Assembly (NCBI RefSeq): GCF_000471905.2
Contig: NW_006499603.1
Coordinates: 5,412,314-5,476,313, forward strand
DNA length: 64,000 bases
Source: Amborella trichopoda
Taxonomy: Eukaryota > Streptophyta > Magnoliopsida > Amborellales > Amborellaceae
Direction: 5' to 3'
The notes under the pieces are model-generated. The model was not told the DNA's origin, did no database searches, and worked only from the letters and a program-made list of their open reading frames with translations. A program made the position numbers and the translations under genes. Shown here one piece after another: positions 1 to 12,133 of the stretch. Every line of letters starts with the position of its first letter. Positions within the stretch are counted from its first letter, which is position 1.

Positions 1-230
1 AGAGAGAGAAGAGCGAGAAAGAGAGAGAAGAGAGAGAAAGAAAGAGAGAGAGAAGAGGGAGAAGAGAGAGAGAAGAGAGTGGGAGAAACAAGAGGGAGAA
101 GAGAGAGAGAAGAGAGTGGGAGAAAGAAGAGGGAGAAGAGAGAGAGAATAAGAGAAGAAGAAGAAAGAGAAAAAGAGAGATAAAAGAGAGAGAAAGAGAG
201 AAGAAGAGAGAGGGGAGGAGAGAGAAAGTT
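1..230. repeat. GA-rich microsatellite tract
   Basis: Almost pure purine sequence made of GAGA, GAAGA and GGGAGAA units, cut by the window edge. A short pyrimidine counterpart follows near 253-282. No coding signal is seen. Confidence 0.9.
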
Positions 231-2104
231 ACCTGCTTGAAAGGTAACGACCCTTTCCTTCTCTCTTTTCTCTCTCTCTCCAAGACGTAGTCACAGGCTC
301 AAGCAAGGAATCAAATTTTATATTCAATCTTCCAAGAATCAACTGAAGGCCAAGGGTTCTATTTACAATGAAGTAGTGCCTGTTTATATAGAATTGTGCC
401 CAATCATGGTTGGATTGATCAAAATAAGTCCTAATTACTAAAAATTAAGAATTAATTGAATGAAAAGAAATTATAAAAATGGGTGCAAAAGGACTGTTTT
501 ACCCTTGCCTAACAATATGTAGGATTCCAAAACAGTCCCTACTGCTGCTCAAGATCTTGCGTGATTTTCCATGGTTGACCCGAGGGTGTTCTGATGCCCA
601 TTTAATCGAAATATTATTGTTTTTTTTAGGGCTTGACGTGGCGATCATTTTGATACCAACTGCGAGCCATGAATCATGTTTTTGAGCTACGATCACGAGA
701 CTTGAAATTTGTTTGAATCTTGGAAACTTTGGATCGATAGTGAGGTCATTCCTTAATGTTTTTCTATGATTTTTTCATCGTAGTGCACTGAGCATGCCGT
801 CACGATCGCGTGGCAACAAACGTAACGTGGTTTGAAGCTCAAACGAAGATTTCACAACTTTTGAGTTTTGGCCAGAATCTGGAATCTGGTGGTCAGAATT
901 TCAGTTACTTCGTCAGCTTCGTGCATGGAATCTGACCATCCATCATGTACGGGGTTCGAACTAATGATAGCCCTGGACCTTACGTACACAATGAAATTGA
1001 TTTTGCATCGATTTATGCCAGCATCGTGATTTAGTCTATCAAGCGAGGTGTGTCACTACTGAATTTTCTGCAACTTCTTCATGGATCGACAACTTCTCTC
1101 TAGCTTTTCTCCCTGCTCGAACAACATCTCGGGGCGTGTCGAATACGATCAACAAATTTGGAAGCGATCTGACTTGAAATGCGTGAGTTACGGGCCCCAA
1201 AAGTGACCGCACATGACTGTAAAAATAGCCACCTTTAATGGTGTTTTGGTGCAGTGAGGCCACATGAGAATAGTGTGCAGCCTCTCCTGTTTCAATGTTT
1301 GGCTCATATCTTTGCTCCGGAGTATCCAATTAAGCCAAAACTTGGCCCATAGGGGTTTTCAACCTTGCCAAATCAAATGTCGGTGCTCCCATAATGATTT
1401 GAGACACCGAAAAATGTAGTTCCAATTGTAGGGTCCATTTCAAGGTGCTAGAGACCATTTTGTCTAAAATTGTTCATTTGTGTTCACTACCTTAGACATG
1501 TTTGATCGTGATGAAACTTGGCAGGCGGTCTTTTGAAATGATGACGAAGATCTTGACCAATTCTAAGGCCATTATGAGATTGTCAAGAATTTCCACTGTT
1601 TTTTTAGCTTTATTGACCCGTTTCCTATCAGGGACCAAGGCGATGAAAAATACATTCAAAAAACAATGCCATATCACAAAGTGGTGTACCACAGTTTCGA
1701 CTGTGAGGCTTCAAAGCAAAGCATGCAAGGCATGCTGCCGCCTCTACAAAGCAATATCTCAAAGAGGCGTACCGCAGTCTCAACCATATACCCCTACACC
1801 TACTAGGGAATTTTCACCACTCATTACACACATCACCATTACCTCAAGACTCTCCTGACCTCCATTTGTCCAATTGAGTCACATCACTCATAGCCCTCTT
1901 AAGCTTCCATCATGCACCTTTACTGCCCATGTCCCCACCTCTTGTCATGCATGCCCATATGCTAGACCGTGTTACTATCAAGCGTGTTCTACCACTATTC
2001 CTAGTGGGGCTACACCTGTGCTCCGTCCTGTCATTCCCGTGGAATCATATTTTCCCCGTTCTTTCCCTGTTGTTACGCTTCTCATAGAACCACTTGCATG
2101 GCAA
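231..2104. other. No gene seen; unclassified repeat-like DNA
   Basis: Only short ORFs without recognisable domains occur here. The text resembles leader or LTR sequence of plant retroelements in style, but I could not find paired ends, a primer site or coding motifs, so I leave it unclassified. Confidence 0.5.
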
Positions 2105-3300
2105 CCCACCTACTATGGTCCACACCGCACGACCCTAAACTACACAACCATGGTCCAAACTATATGACCTTAAACTGTAGCGAAGGTCTAGTTGTATGAC
2201 CTTAAAACTGCATGGTCATAGTTGAATGACTTTAAACTGCATAGCCATGGTCCGAGCTACAAGACCTTAAAACTGTAAAGCACGGTGCGACAAATAGCCC
2301 AAACCCATAACTTTGGACTTTGAAATGGACACACACTTTGCTAAGCGTATTCCATCGACATCCCAAGTCGAGTTAGGTGTATGCACAAAGAAATTAAGAA
2401 GAAGAAGAAGGGAGTCATGCTTACCCCTTCAATCCCTAGTGGGTATGTTTCACACTAACACCCTCGTAGGAGTCACACCCTATTACGACCAACTACCCTC
2501 AGTGGGGTTGCATTTGTACTCTGGCCTGTCATGCTTAGCAGAGTTACATGCATACCATTACTCATCATCCCCATGGAGTCACACTTATCCTCTTAATTAT
2601 CTGTGAAGTCTACTTCTGCTAGCCACTCATTGTAGGGCCATCATCTTCATCTAAATCTCTATTCTTGTGTATAGCCTCAACTATCTTTATCCCCAGGGAG
2701 TCAGATTGCTATCCATAGACATATTCCCCATGCAGCTTCACCTACATGGAGACCCACACAATGGTCCGTGCTGCATGACCTTAAACTGCACAACCTTGGT
2801 TTGTGCTGCATGACCTTAAACTGCACAGCCTTGGTCCGTGCTGCATGACCTTAAACTGCACAAGCCTGGTCCATGCTGCATGACCTTAAACTGCACAGCC
2901 TTGGTCTTAGATGCATGACCTTGAACTGCACAGCCTTAGTCCTAGCCGCATGACCTTAAACTGCATAGCCTTAGTCCTAGCCACATGACTTTAAACTACA
3001 TAGCCACAGTCTAAACTATATGACCTTAAACTGTAGCGGAGGTCTAGTTGCATGACCTTAAACTACTTAGTCCTAGCCGTACGACTTTAAACTGCATAGC
3101 CACAGTCCAAACTATATGACCTTAAACTATAGCAGAGGTCTAGTTGCACGACCTTAAACTGCAGGGTCCTAGTTACATGACTTTAAACTGCATAACCACA
3201 GTCCAAGCTATATGACCTTAAATCATAGTGCACATCCTGATCGCATGACATTAAACTGCATTGCCTGAGTCCAGGAGGCATGACCTTAAAGCCGCCCCCA
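2105..3300 (+). repeat. 35-bp minisatellite array
   Basis: Diverged tandem units of about 35 bp contain the core GCATGACCTTAAACTGCA followed by a variable AGCCTTGGTCCGTGCT-like part. Period 35 is clear from 2772 to 2807 and onward. The array is dense at about 2760-3290 and patchy from 2105; broken units recur at about 3620-3710. Short ORFs crossing it look incidental. Confidence 0.85.
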
Positions 3301-4889
3301 CACATACGTGCACATCCCCTTTACATGCATTTTTACGCACGTAGTTCCCTAACCAACCCATTTGTGTCCATGCACCACCTTCATTGCTTCCCCATTGAAC
3401 CCATTCATTTCACTACCACTATTTCATCATTCCTCAATGAGTCTCACCCATGCTCACAAAACGGCAAGCCACCTCGACACCCATACTCCCCGTCAGCTAG
3501 TGGGTTACCATTTTCCACCCACCATTCATCATCTTCAAGCTTTCATAGGCATCCTCCCAAAGTGAGCTAAAACCACCACCATACTCACTCCATGCCTCTA
3601 CCGACTGCCATTACTCACCACTATAGTCCAGCTGTATGACCCTACAATATAGTGCACGTCCTAGCCGCATGATGTTAAAAGGCTTACATAGGTCTCAAAG
3701 ACATGATCCTAAACACGCCTTCATAAAAAAGGGGCATCATATACACCTAGACAAGGGAATGCCATGAGTAAAAATGACGGACGGGCATGGTCACGAAACT
3801 ATGAGTAAAAGAGTTATGTGAAAACAAAAATCTAGGCATGGTGAAAACCCCAAATGGCACCATGAGGAAAAACGGATGAAAAGGGTGGACATGGCCCTCT
3901 AGGTCATAGGTAAAAGAGCCCAAAAATAAAGAAAGTTGGTGAAAACCGTCTTTTACGGCACCATTTCCCTTGTTCAAGTGAAAACCCGCAAAGGGTGCTT
4001 GGACTGACAAAGCAGGTTGACGCACTACCGTAGCCTCAGCCGACACCCAATTGCTAAACAAGCATGATTCTATGAGGTCTACCTAAAATCCTCAGCCTCT
4101 AGCATTCTATCACAAGACAAAATGGCTCACCAGGGAGTGAGAGTCGCATAAGATCTCCCATGTTTCATCTCCACAGACAACAAGAGTCCTTGAGGGTGAG
4201 GACGATGATCGAAAGATCCCTCTAATATGCTAAAAGACCATCATGAATGCAAGAAATTGACGAAGCCAGGTCCTAACTTGCCAGAGACTTTAGGGTTACT
4301 CCTCGCAATGAGATCACCTCACCTAAAACCTTCCTTAGCCGATAGACTCAGAGAGTCGAGACATGCCCCTAACTGGACCCGACAGGATGGGGCCCACGAG
4401 GCTGCCTCGCTAAAATCCCCCTAGCCAACAGGCCCAGACTTTCGGGCAGGTCAGAAGCCCCCTACTAGACCCCGCTAGATGATACCTACAGAGATACCCT
4501 GATCATCAAAAGCAAACCTGGTGTAGCAGCGAACAATGCCGACCAAAGGTTCATAGCACTCGACCTCCAAGTTGGCCTGATTCTGGCCGATGAGGTCCCT
4601 ACAAAATCCTCAAGCTGTCAGAATCATGAATAGTTCCTCAAGAGTGAGGACTTCGATAGGATCCCTCAAACATCTCTTTTTCCCCTACAAGTCTCCACTG
4701 GTGGACCCGTACATTTCATCCAAACGTCTGAGCATTCTACTTGCAGCATTGTGTGGATCTCCTTAGTGTTCACGTAGTCATGTGGCTTGCAAGGGGGATT
4801 TTCCTGAATGATTGTACTTCTCAATTCTCTATAAGCACAACAATCGGTGGGGCATGCTATCAGAATATATTTGTCGCATTATTTTAATG
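3301..4889. other. No gene seen; spacer between two minisatellite arrays
   Basis: This spacer separates the two oppositely oriented 35-bp arrays. ORFs at 3280-3570 (plus) and 3747-4061 (minus) have no recognisable domain and biased composition. No structural RNA or transposon end was recognised. Confidence 0.5.
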
Positions 4890-5235
4890 TCTTGCTACAG
4901 GGACGTGCGTTACAGTTTTAAGGTATTGTTGCTTGGACCATGGCTATGCAGTTTAAAGTCTTGCTGCTAGGATCATGCAGTTTAAGGTCATGCAACTAGA
5001 CCTCCACTACAGTTTAAGGTCATATAGTTTGGACCATGGTGCTAAGCCTTTTAATGTCATATGGCCAAGACGTGCACTACAGTTTCAGGTCATACAGCTG
5101 GACCGTGGTTATGCCATTTAGAGTCATGCAACCACGACCGCGCAGTTTAAGGTCGTTCGACTAGACCTCCGCTACAGTTTAAAGTCATATAGTTTTGACC
5201 ATGGAGTTTAAGGTCTGCACCTAGACCATTTTATG
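4890..5235 (-). repeat. Inverted copy of the 35-bp minisatellite
   Basis: The complementary core GCAGTTTAAGGTCATGC appears repeatedly here (for example at about 4977-5000 and 5137-5155). It is the reverse complement of the unit at 2105-3300. The two arrays therefore lie in opposite orientations with about 1.6 kb between them. Confidence 0.8.
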
Positions 5236-5459
5236 TGGGTAGATAATGTGACTCCATGGCAAATAGGGTGGTAACTGGAGACTTGACTCCCTCAAGATGC
5301 AAAGTGGTGTCCTACTTGTGGTGATGACAGGTCACGATCTGGGGAAACTGGAAAACTCCACAGTCAGCAGCGATATAGCATGCACGACTCTATGTTTTGG
5401 ATGACGTGCGCATGACACTAAGCCCAGATGACACGATCACGGTGTTTGGTCTTGGGGAA

Positions 5460-5635
5460 GCACACGGTGATATCCTCTTGTGAAGCGTGCAATGATAGCC
5501 TCTTGTAAAGCCCTGTGGCGATAGCCTCTGTGGGAACCATGCAGCGATAGCCTCTGTGTGAAGCGCGCGACAATAGCCTCAGTGCGAAACACGCCGACAA
5601 TAGCCTCTATGCAAAGCGCGCGGCGATAGCTTATT
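5460..5635. repeat. 27-bp minisatellite (GCGATAGCCTC core)
   Basis: About six imperfect units of 25-28 bp with the core GCGATAGCCTCTGTG and a GAAGCGCGC-like remainder. Related GTGATAGCC or GCAATAGCC motifs recur near 6616, 6669, 10506 and 10550, which hints that 5.4-6.7 kb and the Gypsy LTR at 8.2-10.9 kb have a common source. Confidence 0.75.
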
Positions 5636-6778
5636 CGGTCCTCGAGCTTGCCCCACCCCGGTCTGGTCCCATCACTATCTGAAGACGACGACTAGAGCGT
5701 CATTTCAAACTTGCGAGGGCCACTTCGCAGTACCATTGAGTACAAAAGGGCGCTAAAACCCCATTTTACTGTTTTACCAAAAGGTAAAACAGTGAAGATG
5801 TATTTTTAGAGACAGAGAGAGCTGGAGCTTCTGTCAAGAGACTTCCAATAAGAGCTTTCTGGCCAAAACTCGAAGTATACAGGTCTTCAAGAGATTTTCG
5901 ACGGATTAAGCAGGTCACAAACCTTCGCAACATGCTTTGTGAAAGTTTCAGAGAGTACTTGAGACCTTATGAGCGGGGAATAGGGAGCTTCTCAGGGCTT
6001 CACCGAGGTTTTAGTGAAATGCGAGAGTTGAAGTGGTAATCTACCAAAATTCCAGTGCTTTTCCAGCCATTTAGTGGTTGCTTAGAAGATTGTAGAGTGG
6101 CTAGGGGATCCTGACGATCTTCTGGTTATCGGGAGAGAAGAAGGAGAAGAAGCAGTGGCTCTGCTGGAAACTCTGTGATGTTTGGGTGAGTTGAGGAGTG
6201 CGAAGAAAGGAGAAGGTAAACTTGCAGGGTCACAGGGGATCTTTTTCAGGAGTTCTGGTGGTTTTTTGTCAGCTTCAGTCACCGGTGGAAACGAGGGAAT
6301 ATACGGGGAAGGGCTTCCCAGTGAGTTGGAGTGAGTTCTTAGTGAGGGAAGGAAACGTCGGTGAGAACCCGAGGTGTCACGAGCCTATAACGGTGGGGGA
6401 GGGTAAGGGCTTTGGGACGGCAAACGGTCACCCTCCACACTCGCGGTGACAAGCCACATCGCGAGTGTCAGGCAGCGTGCCCAGATTTCAAGGGACGTGG
6501 TGTGCCACATGTGTGATGCATGTAAACAGCTGGAGCACAAGTGTTAGACGCAGACGACGTTACCCCACACTTCATCTTGGTCTTTGTGCGCTACTTCTGA
6601 TTTACTTTGGCAGATGGTGATAGCCCCTTGGTCGTGAGATAACGATAATACCTAAATGGGCAGACGGTGATAGCCTCCACCAATGCCGTTGATGTTAAGC
6701 TTGTGTCTTGGTGATTGATTGTGCGTAGATGGTGGTTGGATAAATCGTCTTTAATGGATGTCTTCTCGGTAGCCAGCC
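5636..6778. other. Leader-like sequence upstream of two unidentified ORFs
   Basis: No gene is recognised. The stretch contains a strong short hairpin (listed separately), GC-rich text around 6370-6480 and two more GATAGCC motifs. Its position just before the ORFs at 6779 and 7250 would fit an untranslated leader of a retroelement, but that is inference. Confidence 0.35.
5764..5796. other. 14-bp perfect hairpin with AAAA loop
   Basis: TTACTGTTTTACC, the loop AAAA, then GGTAAAACAGTGAA. The arms pair over about 13-14 bases with one edge mismatch. It is not followed by a T tract in a useful position, so it is not called a terminator. Role unknown. Confidence 0.6.
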
Positions 6779-7189
6779 ATGGCCTCGAAAGCTTTCAAAT
6801 TGCCGGTCCCTTCGAAAAAGGTTTCTGAGAAAGAAAATAGGGGAGAATTGATGGCAATTGAACCTAATGAAGCGCAACCCTCGACTCAACCTCTTATTCT
6901 CAAGAGTTGTGGTGCGTCATTGGCTTCTCGAGGTGATTCTGGTCTGTGCGACTTGATAGCAATGGGTAACCGGGTGTTTTCTCTTACAACTTTGAGAGGG
7001 GACCTGGCAATTTCTGCTCAAAGGGAACCTATAATAGGTTCAGCTTTTGTAGTCACCTCCTTCTTGGGACAAGTTATTCATCCTCTCGTTTGGCGCATTC
7101 GTGGAGGCTTTGTCGTATCGCAAGCCGTGATGCCTTTCCCTACACAACTTACCAGGCTCAATCATCTTAATGTTTCTGAGGACAATTGA
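6779..7189 (+). CDS. Unidentified ORF, 136 residues
   Basis: The ORF opens at ATG 6779 and gives a 136-residue product beginning MASKAFKLPVPSKK. It has no signal peptide, membrane segment or motif I recognise. The N-terminal third is charged and proline-containing; the rest is mildly hydrophobic. A second unidentified ORF follows on the same strand about 60 bp later. No intron borders or host-gene family could be recognised. The pair lies beside a Gypsy LTR and shares GATAGCC motifs with it, so a structural or accessory ORF of a retroelement is the likeliest origin; a host pseudogene is possible. Confidence 0.35.
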   Translation: MASKAFKLPVPSKKVSEKENRGELMAIEPNEAQPSTQPLILKSCGASLASRGDSGLCDLIAMGNRVFSLTTLRGDLAISAQREPIIGSAFVVTSFLGQVIHPLVWRIRGGFVVSQAVMPFPTQLTRLNHLNVSEDN

Positions 7190-7249
7190 AGTGATCTTCT
7201 TATAGTCGCTTATCAACTTTTCGGTTAGGATTCTTTCTTTGAGCTAATC

Positions 7250-7651
7250 ATGTTCCCATTTTTTGTGAAGAGGCTGATAGACAACCTCCTAGACTTCAAT
7301 GTTCCCTATGCAGACTTGTTTAAAACGAAAGTGACTGAAATAGCTCAACAGGTTAGGGCAGTTCTGGATTTAGAAGAATCAGCTTCTATTAAGAAATATC
7401 CCTCTATCAGGCCTTTACTTAAGTTCTTCCCTGAGCCATTGACTGTCACAGATTCTGTAACGGCAAACTTGGGTAACCTTAAAACCAACTTGCTCATGCA
7501 TCAGTTCGTTCACCCAGATTTTGAGATTTTTCCTTCAGAGATTCCTTCGTTATTTAAAGAAATCGCATGCTTTGAAATTGAGGATGGCATGGGGATTCAT
7601 GAATGTAACATCAATGATTTGGAAGGCTTTCTTACCACGACCTGTGAGTAG
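7250..7651 (+). CDS. Unidentified ORF, 133 residues
   Basis: This ORF encodes 133 residues beginning MFPFFVKRLIDNLLDF. It reads like a soluble alpha-helical protein with a stretch of alternating charged and hydrophobic residues (about residues 20-65). I do not recognise a domain. It follows the ORF at 6779-7189 on the same strand, and protein-like sequence seems to go on past its end. No ribosome, nuclease or reverse-transcriptase motif is visible. Origin as part of a repeat element is suspected but unproven. Confidence 0.35.
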   Translation: MFPFFVKRLIDNLLDFNVPYADLFKTKVTEIAQQVRAVLDLEESASIKKYPSIRPLLKFFPEPLTVTDSVTANLGNLKTNLLMHQFVHPDFEIFPSEIPSLFKEIACFEIEDGMGIHECNINDLEGFLTTTCE

Positions 7652-8168
7652 AAAACGACCCATTTTCACCTCAGTTGGTACGTGGAGAATATCGTCCTTT
7701 GATTAAAAAGTTTGCTTTTCTCCAGGCGACTGCTTTGAAGGATGGAATCAAATGGACACAACAGAACTACTATCGACTTAGTCTTGAGAACTGAGCGATC
7801 TTCTTCATTTATAATTCGTTGTACACAAATGTTTAGTAATAGAAATAAAATGCTCCTCGTTTCCTTTTACTTTCTTTGTATGTCGTTACTTGTGATGTTC
7901 TCTTGCTTTATGAATAAAATTATCTCTTCTGCTTCAGTGTGGTGGGTGGCTCTTTTATTCCTCCTTTTCTTTCTGCTTTATTGCTTCTCCCCTTTCACCG
8001 TGTGAGATGAAAAAGAATAGCCCACTCCATGCTTCGTCTTTAGACAGCTTGCCGCAGCTTCAATGACTTCGAACGGGGGAGCAGTTGCTTCCTCACCCCT
8101 TAGCATTTGATTGAACAGGGGCTCATAATTCATGGTTCTCATGATTTGATGAGTCTGTTTGTTGTAAA
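7652..8168. other. No further gene seen; hydrophobic short ORF only
   Basis: Includes a short T-rich ORF (7742-8005) with a hydrophobic stretch that may just reflect base composition. It ends where the Gypsy LTR begins, at the terminal TGTCACGACC. Confidence 0.4.
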
Positions 8169-10890
8169 TGTCACGACCCCGCGAACAGGCTCACCTAGGT
8201 TTTTCCAGATTTTTCAAAAGTAATAACTTCAGCCTTTAGCTGCGGCCCACACCTCCGACTTGCAACCAGTTGCTTTCAATCTACAGGAAAAAAATGTAGT
8301 AGAATGAGCTTTGAAGCTCAGTAAGCAGATCTAGTGTTAGGCATGGATATTAAACAAACTCAAGTAAAAGAAATAGTGTCATCAATCATCATTTATGATA
8401 GTGCAGTAGTCGAGCATATTGGTTATCAAATCAACGTTGTCGATATAACAGGATATCTAATATAAAGTGCATCCAACGTAAGCAACACCAGGCAGCCAAT
8501 ACAGAAGAAATCCTAATTCCAATATCTACATCTCATACTCACTCCCTAATTTACCTACTCTTGCTAGTGGAAGCCCTATCCATCAGGCTAGGCCAATCCC
8601 ATTGCTTAGGGCTTCTATGACAAGCGGGACAATCTGCTTCTTAATACCCTCAACTCACGCACATGGTCCCTACCACGCATTGCGGGTTCGAGAGGTTGTC
8701 ACCTTGCAAGGTACCAAATCAAATCTCATATTTCGTATTATGAATCATAAGGAGTGACCCTCTTTTCTCCCATAACCTAATCCTATCACTGTCCAAGCTA
8801 GGCAATATGCCGACATCACTATCTCGGTGAATCTAGCTCCACTACCGATAGACTAGTATCCCGCCGCGTAGCATCCAGTATTCTCATCATTTAGTCCAAT
8901 ATCTAATTCCAAAGGGCTCGAGTCCCAATGTATAGTAGTCTGCATAACAGCATAGTATCAACTACCAATGGGCTTGGGTCCCAATGCGTAATAGTTAGCA
9001 TTCTCATCAATAAAATAGTATAATCCCACTACCAATGGGCTCGAGTCCTAATGTGTTGTAGTCAGCATAATAGCACAATATCCGCTACCAATGGGCTCGA
9101 GTCCCACTGCATAATAGTTAGCATTCACATCAATAAAAGAGTACAAGACCCATTACCAATGTCTTAAGTCCCAATGCGTAGCGGTCAGTATTAAAGCCTC
9201 AATCTATTCACCCAACTCAATTCATTTGTCTCATGGCATATACAACACATTCTCATCATAACGACATTATATCAGTTTGGCAATCATAACGAGGCATTCA
9301 TTCCATGATTCATAGCATAACATTCATATATGAGCATTGTCAATGGAATTTTGACAATTATCATGAAATTTTCATCATAAATCAATCGTATCAATATTGC
9401 ACCATTTACTCTTCACCTAGCACTTTGTTCAGTGGCATCATTCATATATTCCCATAGCATATACATGGAAATTATCATGTGGCATTCACACTCATTACTT
9501 GATCAATACATCTTAATAACTAAGCAAGAAAGTTAGATGCTTCACTTATTGAGAAAATCAAACTTTATTCATAAGATCAAGGTGCGTCCTCAAACAAGTA
9601 GTAGTGATGAGTAATGATGTGTTTATGAATTTTCAAACTCAACATTTATAGGGAATTTCAAGAATCTCAAAACATGTAACTTTACACATTCACAAAACTT
9701 TACATCATTGGCAAATTTATGGCATTTAGGCGTCATTCACCTAGCCAAAAATGCCGCTCAAGTAGGTTCACAACTGCTTGAAGTTTATAGCAACTGTGGT
9801 AGTGACATATCTCACATAAGGGACCATATCTCTTGATTTTCATGATATTATAACATGGTGCAAGAGGCAAAATTTAACTAGACCTGTACACCTTTCGTTG
9901 AAACTGGTTTGGGCCCAAACAGGAGCCATTTGGCTAGTGAAGAGCACTAAGCAACAGCCGTAGCTGGAAATTCTATGTGTCATCGCCGCGTTACTTACTA
10001 TTGAATCAAACTTAATTCTCATTGGATAAGCTTGCAAGTTTGGCAAGAAAAGGCCCTACGATTAACAATTCATTCTCAACCATTTATTCTACCCTATTTC
10101 GTTCTTCTCATTGACAATGTTCCGTTAAGTTCCAATTAAGCTGAAGAACATAACACTAAGCCCACTTACAGGCTCACGGCACTCCCCACTCTTTTCACTC
10201 AGTTCGCCCGCTGCCCTTGGTGCTTCCAACAGCAGCTTCACGCAGTCATCTTCATCCCAGAGGTCTACTCACGGCAATAACACTCCCATAGCTATGATGT
10301 TGGCATGCACACGACGATGGGTAGAGGGTGTTATTTAAGGACGCAGGGGTAGGTGAGGGTTGGTGAGAGTTGGTGAAGTTCATTGTGGCTGACGTCACGG
10401 TTGGTGGGGAAGAAAATTGCAGCGGGCGTCAACCTCGAGGTGCGTCTCTAACAAAAGTGGCGCAGTGCTGGCCTTGTCGACCATCATTCAACACTTAATG
10501 CACTTGGCGATAACCTCCTCTTCGTGTGGCAGTACTCTGCCTACTGTGCGGCAATAGCCTTTCTCTCTCTCTACTCTGCTGCATCCTTAATCTAGGCGGA
10601 CATAAGCTCACGGCGATGTTTCAATCCATGATACCTTGTTTCACGCGCTTCATTACTACAACACTCCTCTCATGCTCACGGAAATATCCCTCGCTCGCTC
10701 GTGGCATTATCGTTCTTCTCTCTTATGCGTGGCGATGGCTTTCAAGCTACATGGACGACACTAGATCTAAACACCCAGACGATGCTAACCTTGGCCCTTA
10801 GCACCAGTCATGTGCTTCTATCTTTCTCGACTCCCTTCTATCTTTCTACTGCTATGAGTGGTCTGGTTCAATCAAATTGTGGTATGTACA
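8169..10890 (-). mobile_element. Long LTR of a Ty3/Gypsy chromovirus (Del/Tekay type)
   Basis: Read on the minus strand, the LTR starts TGTACATACC at 10890, right after a purine-rich tract, and ends GGTCGTGACA at 8169, so it has TG...CA ends and a length of about 2.7 kb. Long LTRs ending in GGTCGTGACA are typical of Del/Tekay chromoviruses. It sits directly 3' of a chromovirus polyprotein tail. No partner LTR is in the window, so this is the 3' part of an incomplete, fossil element. Confidence 0.75.
8900..9190. repeat. Alternating 56/67-bp tandem repeat inside the Gypsy LTR
   Basis: Units begin with ACCAATGGGCTCGAGTCCC. The GGGCT core lies at 8914, 8970, 9037 and 9093, with a degenerate one near 9161. 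Spacings of 56, 67, 56 and about 67 make a two-part unit of about 123 bp. Confidence 0.8.
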
Positions 10891-11195
10891 TGATCCCCCT
10901 CTTAAAATGGATTTTGTCCCCAAAATCATTGATCAAGGAGGTGGGGGTATTTCTCCCTAATTTCATCCTCCTGTTCCCATGTTGATTCTTCCTTTGAGTG
11001 ATTGTACCCAGACTAAAGCAGTTTCCTTATTACGTAATACTTGTATCCTCCTGTCTAATGTTCTGATCAGCCGCTTGATATAAGTCAAGTCTTGTTGGAG
11101 CAGGATCGGTTCATACTCCAAAACATGGGAAGGGTCGGGCTGATATTTCCTTAATAGGGACACAGGAAATCCCAAATATTTGAAAAACCCCAAGA
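10891..11195 (-). mobile_element. 3' end of a chromovirus polyprotein
   Basis: Minus-strand reading shows the segment found after the integrase of plant Ty3/Gypsy polyproteins, including VSLLRKYQPDPSHVLEYEP and a DLTYIKRLIRTLDRRIQVLR stretch. A purine tract (AAGAGGGGGATCA on the minus strand) then leads into the LTR at 10890. The rest of the element is absent. It is a broken fossil. Confidence 0.8.
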
Positions 11196-12116
11196 AACTA
11201 TTGCACTCTCAGAGGATTTAAAAACAAAAAAATTTCAAAAAAAATTTATATATACAATAAAAAGGAAACAGAAAAAAAATCAGGAAAACAGAAGCAGTAA
11301 GGTACCATCTGCCTTAGCAAACTTGAAGAAGAGCCAAATGACAGCAGTTGTTGCCATAGAAATCAAAACTTGACCCAACATATCTTCTCTCTGTCATCTT
11401 TTTTCCTCTCTCTCTAGAATGAAGTCCACAAGCAATAAGAGGGAATATAAACCATTGCAGTTGAATCTCTAGAGAGAGATCATACCTGGGAGGGGCACCT
11501 GCTTCTTTCTTCCTCTTCTGCTACATATGAGAGAGTGACAGATAGAGACAGATGCATTCTTTTTAAGAGAGAGAGACAAAGAAGAGAGAGAGTGAGTGAG
11601 TGAGAGCTCAGAAAGCCGGCGACTATGGTGGTTGGGAAGGGGAAGCGAGAGGAAGCGGCTATGGCTAGGTTTTTTTTTCTAAAAGGGGGCTTCTTCACAT
11701 GGGTAGGATGGCCTTTTCATCGGGATGAACTTCCCTATAAATCTTCCATATTTAAGTTCTGTAGATTGGTCGGAATATTTTTTTAAGTTAAGTTCTACAT
11801 AACTTTCCATTTTAAAACTTACCAACTTTTATTAAACAAAAAAAAGCTACAGAAACAGGTAAGTTCCTGCTTCTAGGAAGCAAGTTCCGATTATCAAACA
11901 CGCCATCAATGTCCTTAACAATTTATCAATTGTTTTAGAACTATTTTTCCTGTGCTTTTTTAAGATTAGTTGGACCGTTTAAGTTTTTTTTTGTTTTTTT
12001 TTTCTATACTTTTCCTACTTTTATTACATTTTTTTTTTTTAGGGCTTTTGGCCCTATACAAGACACGGGGCGAGTCGCTCGAACCGGACCAAAAGCCTGT
12101 AACTCTAATGTAGATT
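11196..12116. other. No gene seen; AT-rich and GA/CT-rich DNA
   Basis: A-rich text at 11210-11300, GA runs around 11565-11610 and poly-T stretches at 11980-12045. A sequence near 11895-11915 (ATTATCAAACACGCC) looks like the end of a hAT-type MITE, but no partner end was found. Confidence 0.5.
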
Positions 12117-12133
12117 AACAATGTCAGGAAAGA
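12117..12133 (+). repeat. Left target-site duplication of the LINE
   Basis: AACAATGTCAGGAAAGA here matches AACAATGTCAGAAAAGA at 15921-15937, with one difference in 17. The two copies bracket the LINE exactly. Confidence 0.85.

Noticed and set aside
1502-1858. 118-residue plus-strand ORF
   Set aside because: No domain, an overlapping ORF on the other strand, and no splice or family support.
5764-5796. Rho-independent terminator
   Set aside because: A bacterial-type signal makes no sense here, and no T run follows the stem.
11885-11915. Possible hAT MITE end (ATTATCAAACACGCC)
   Set aside because: No partner inverted end within a plausible distance.
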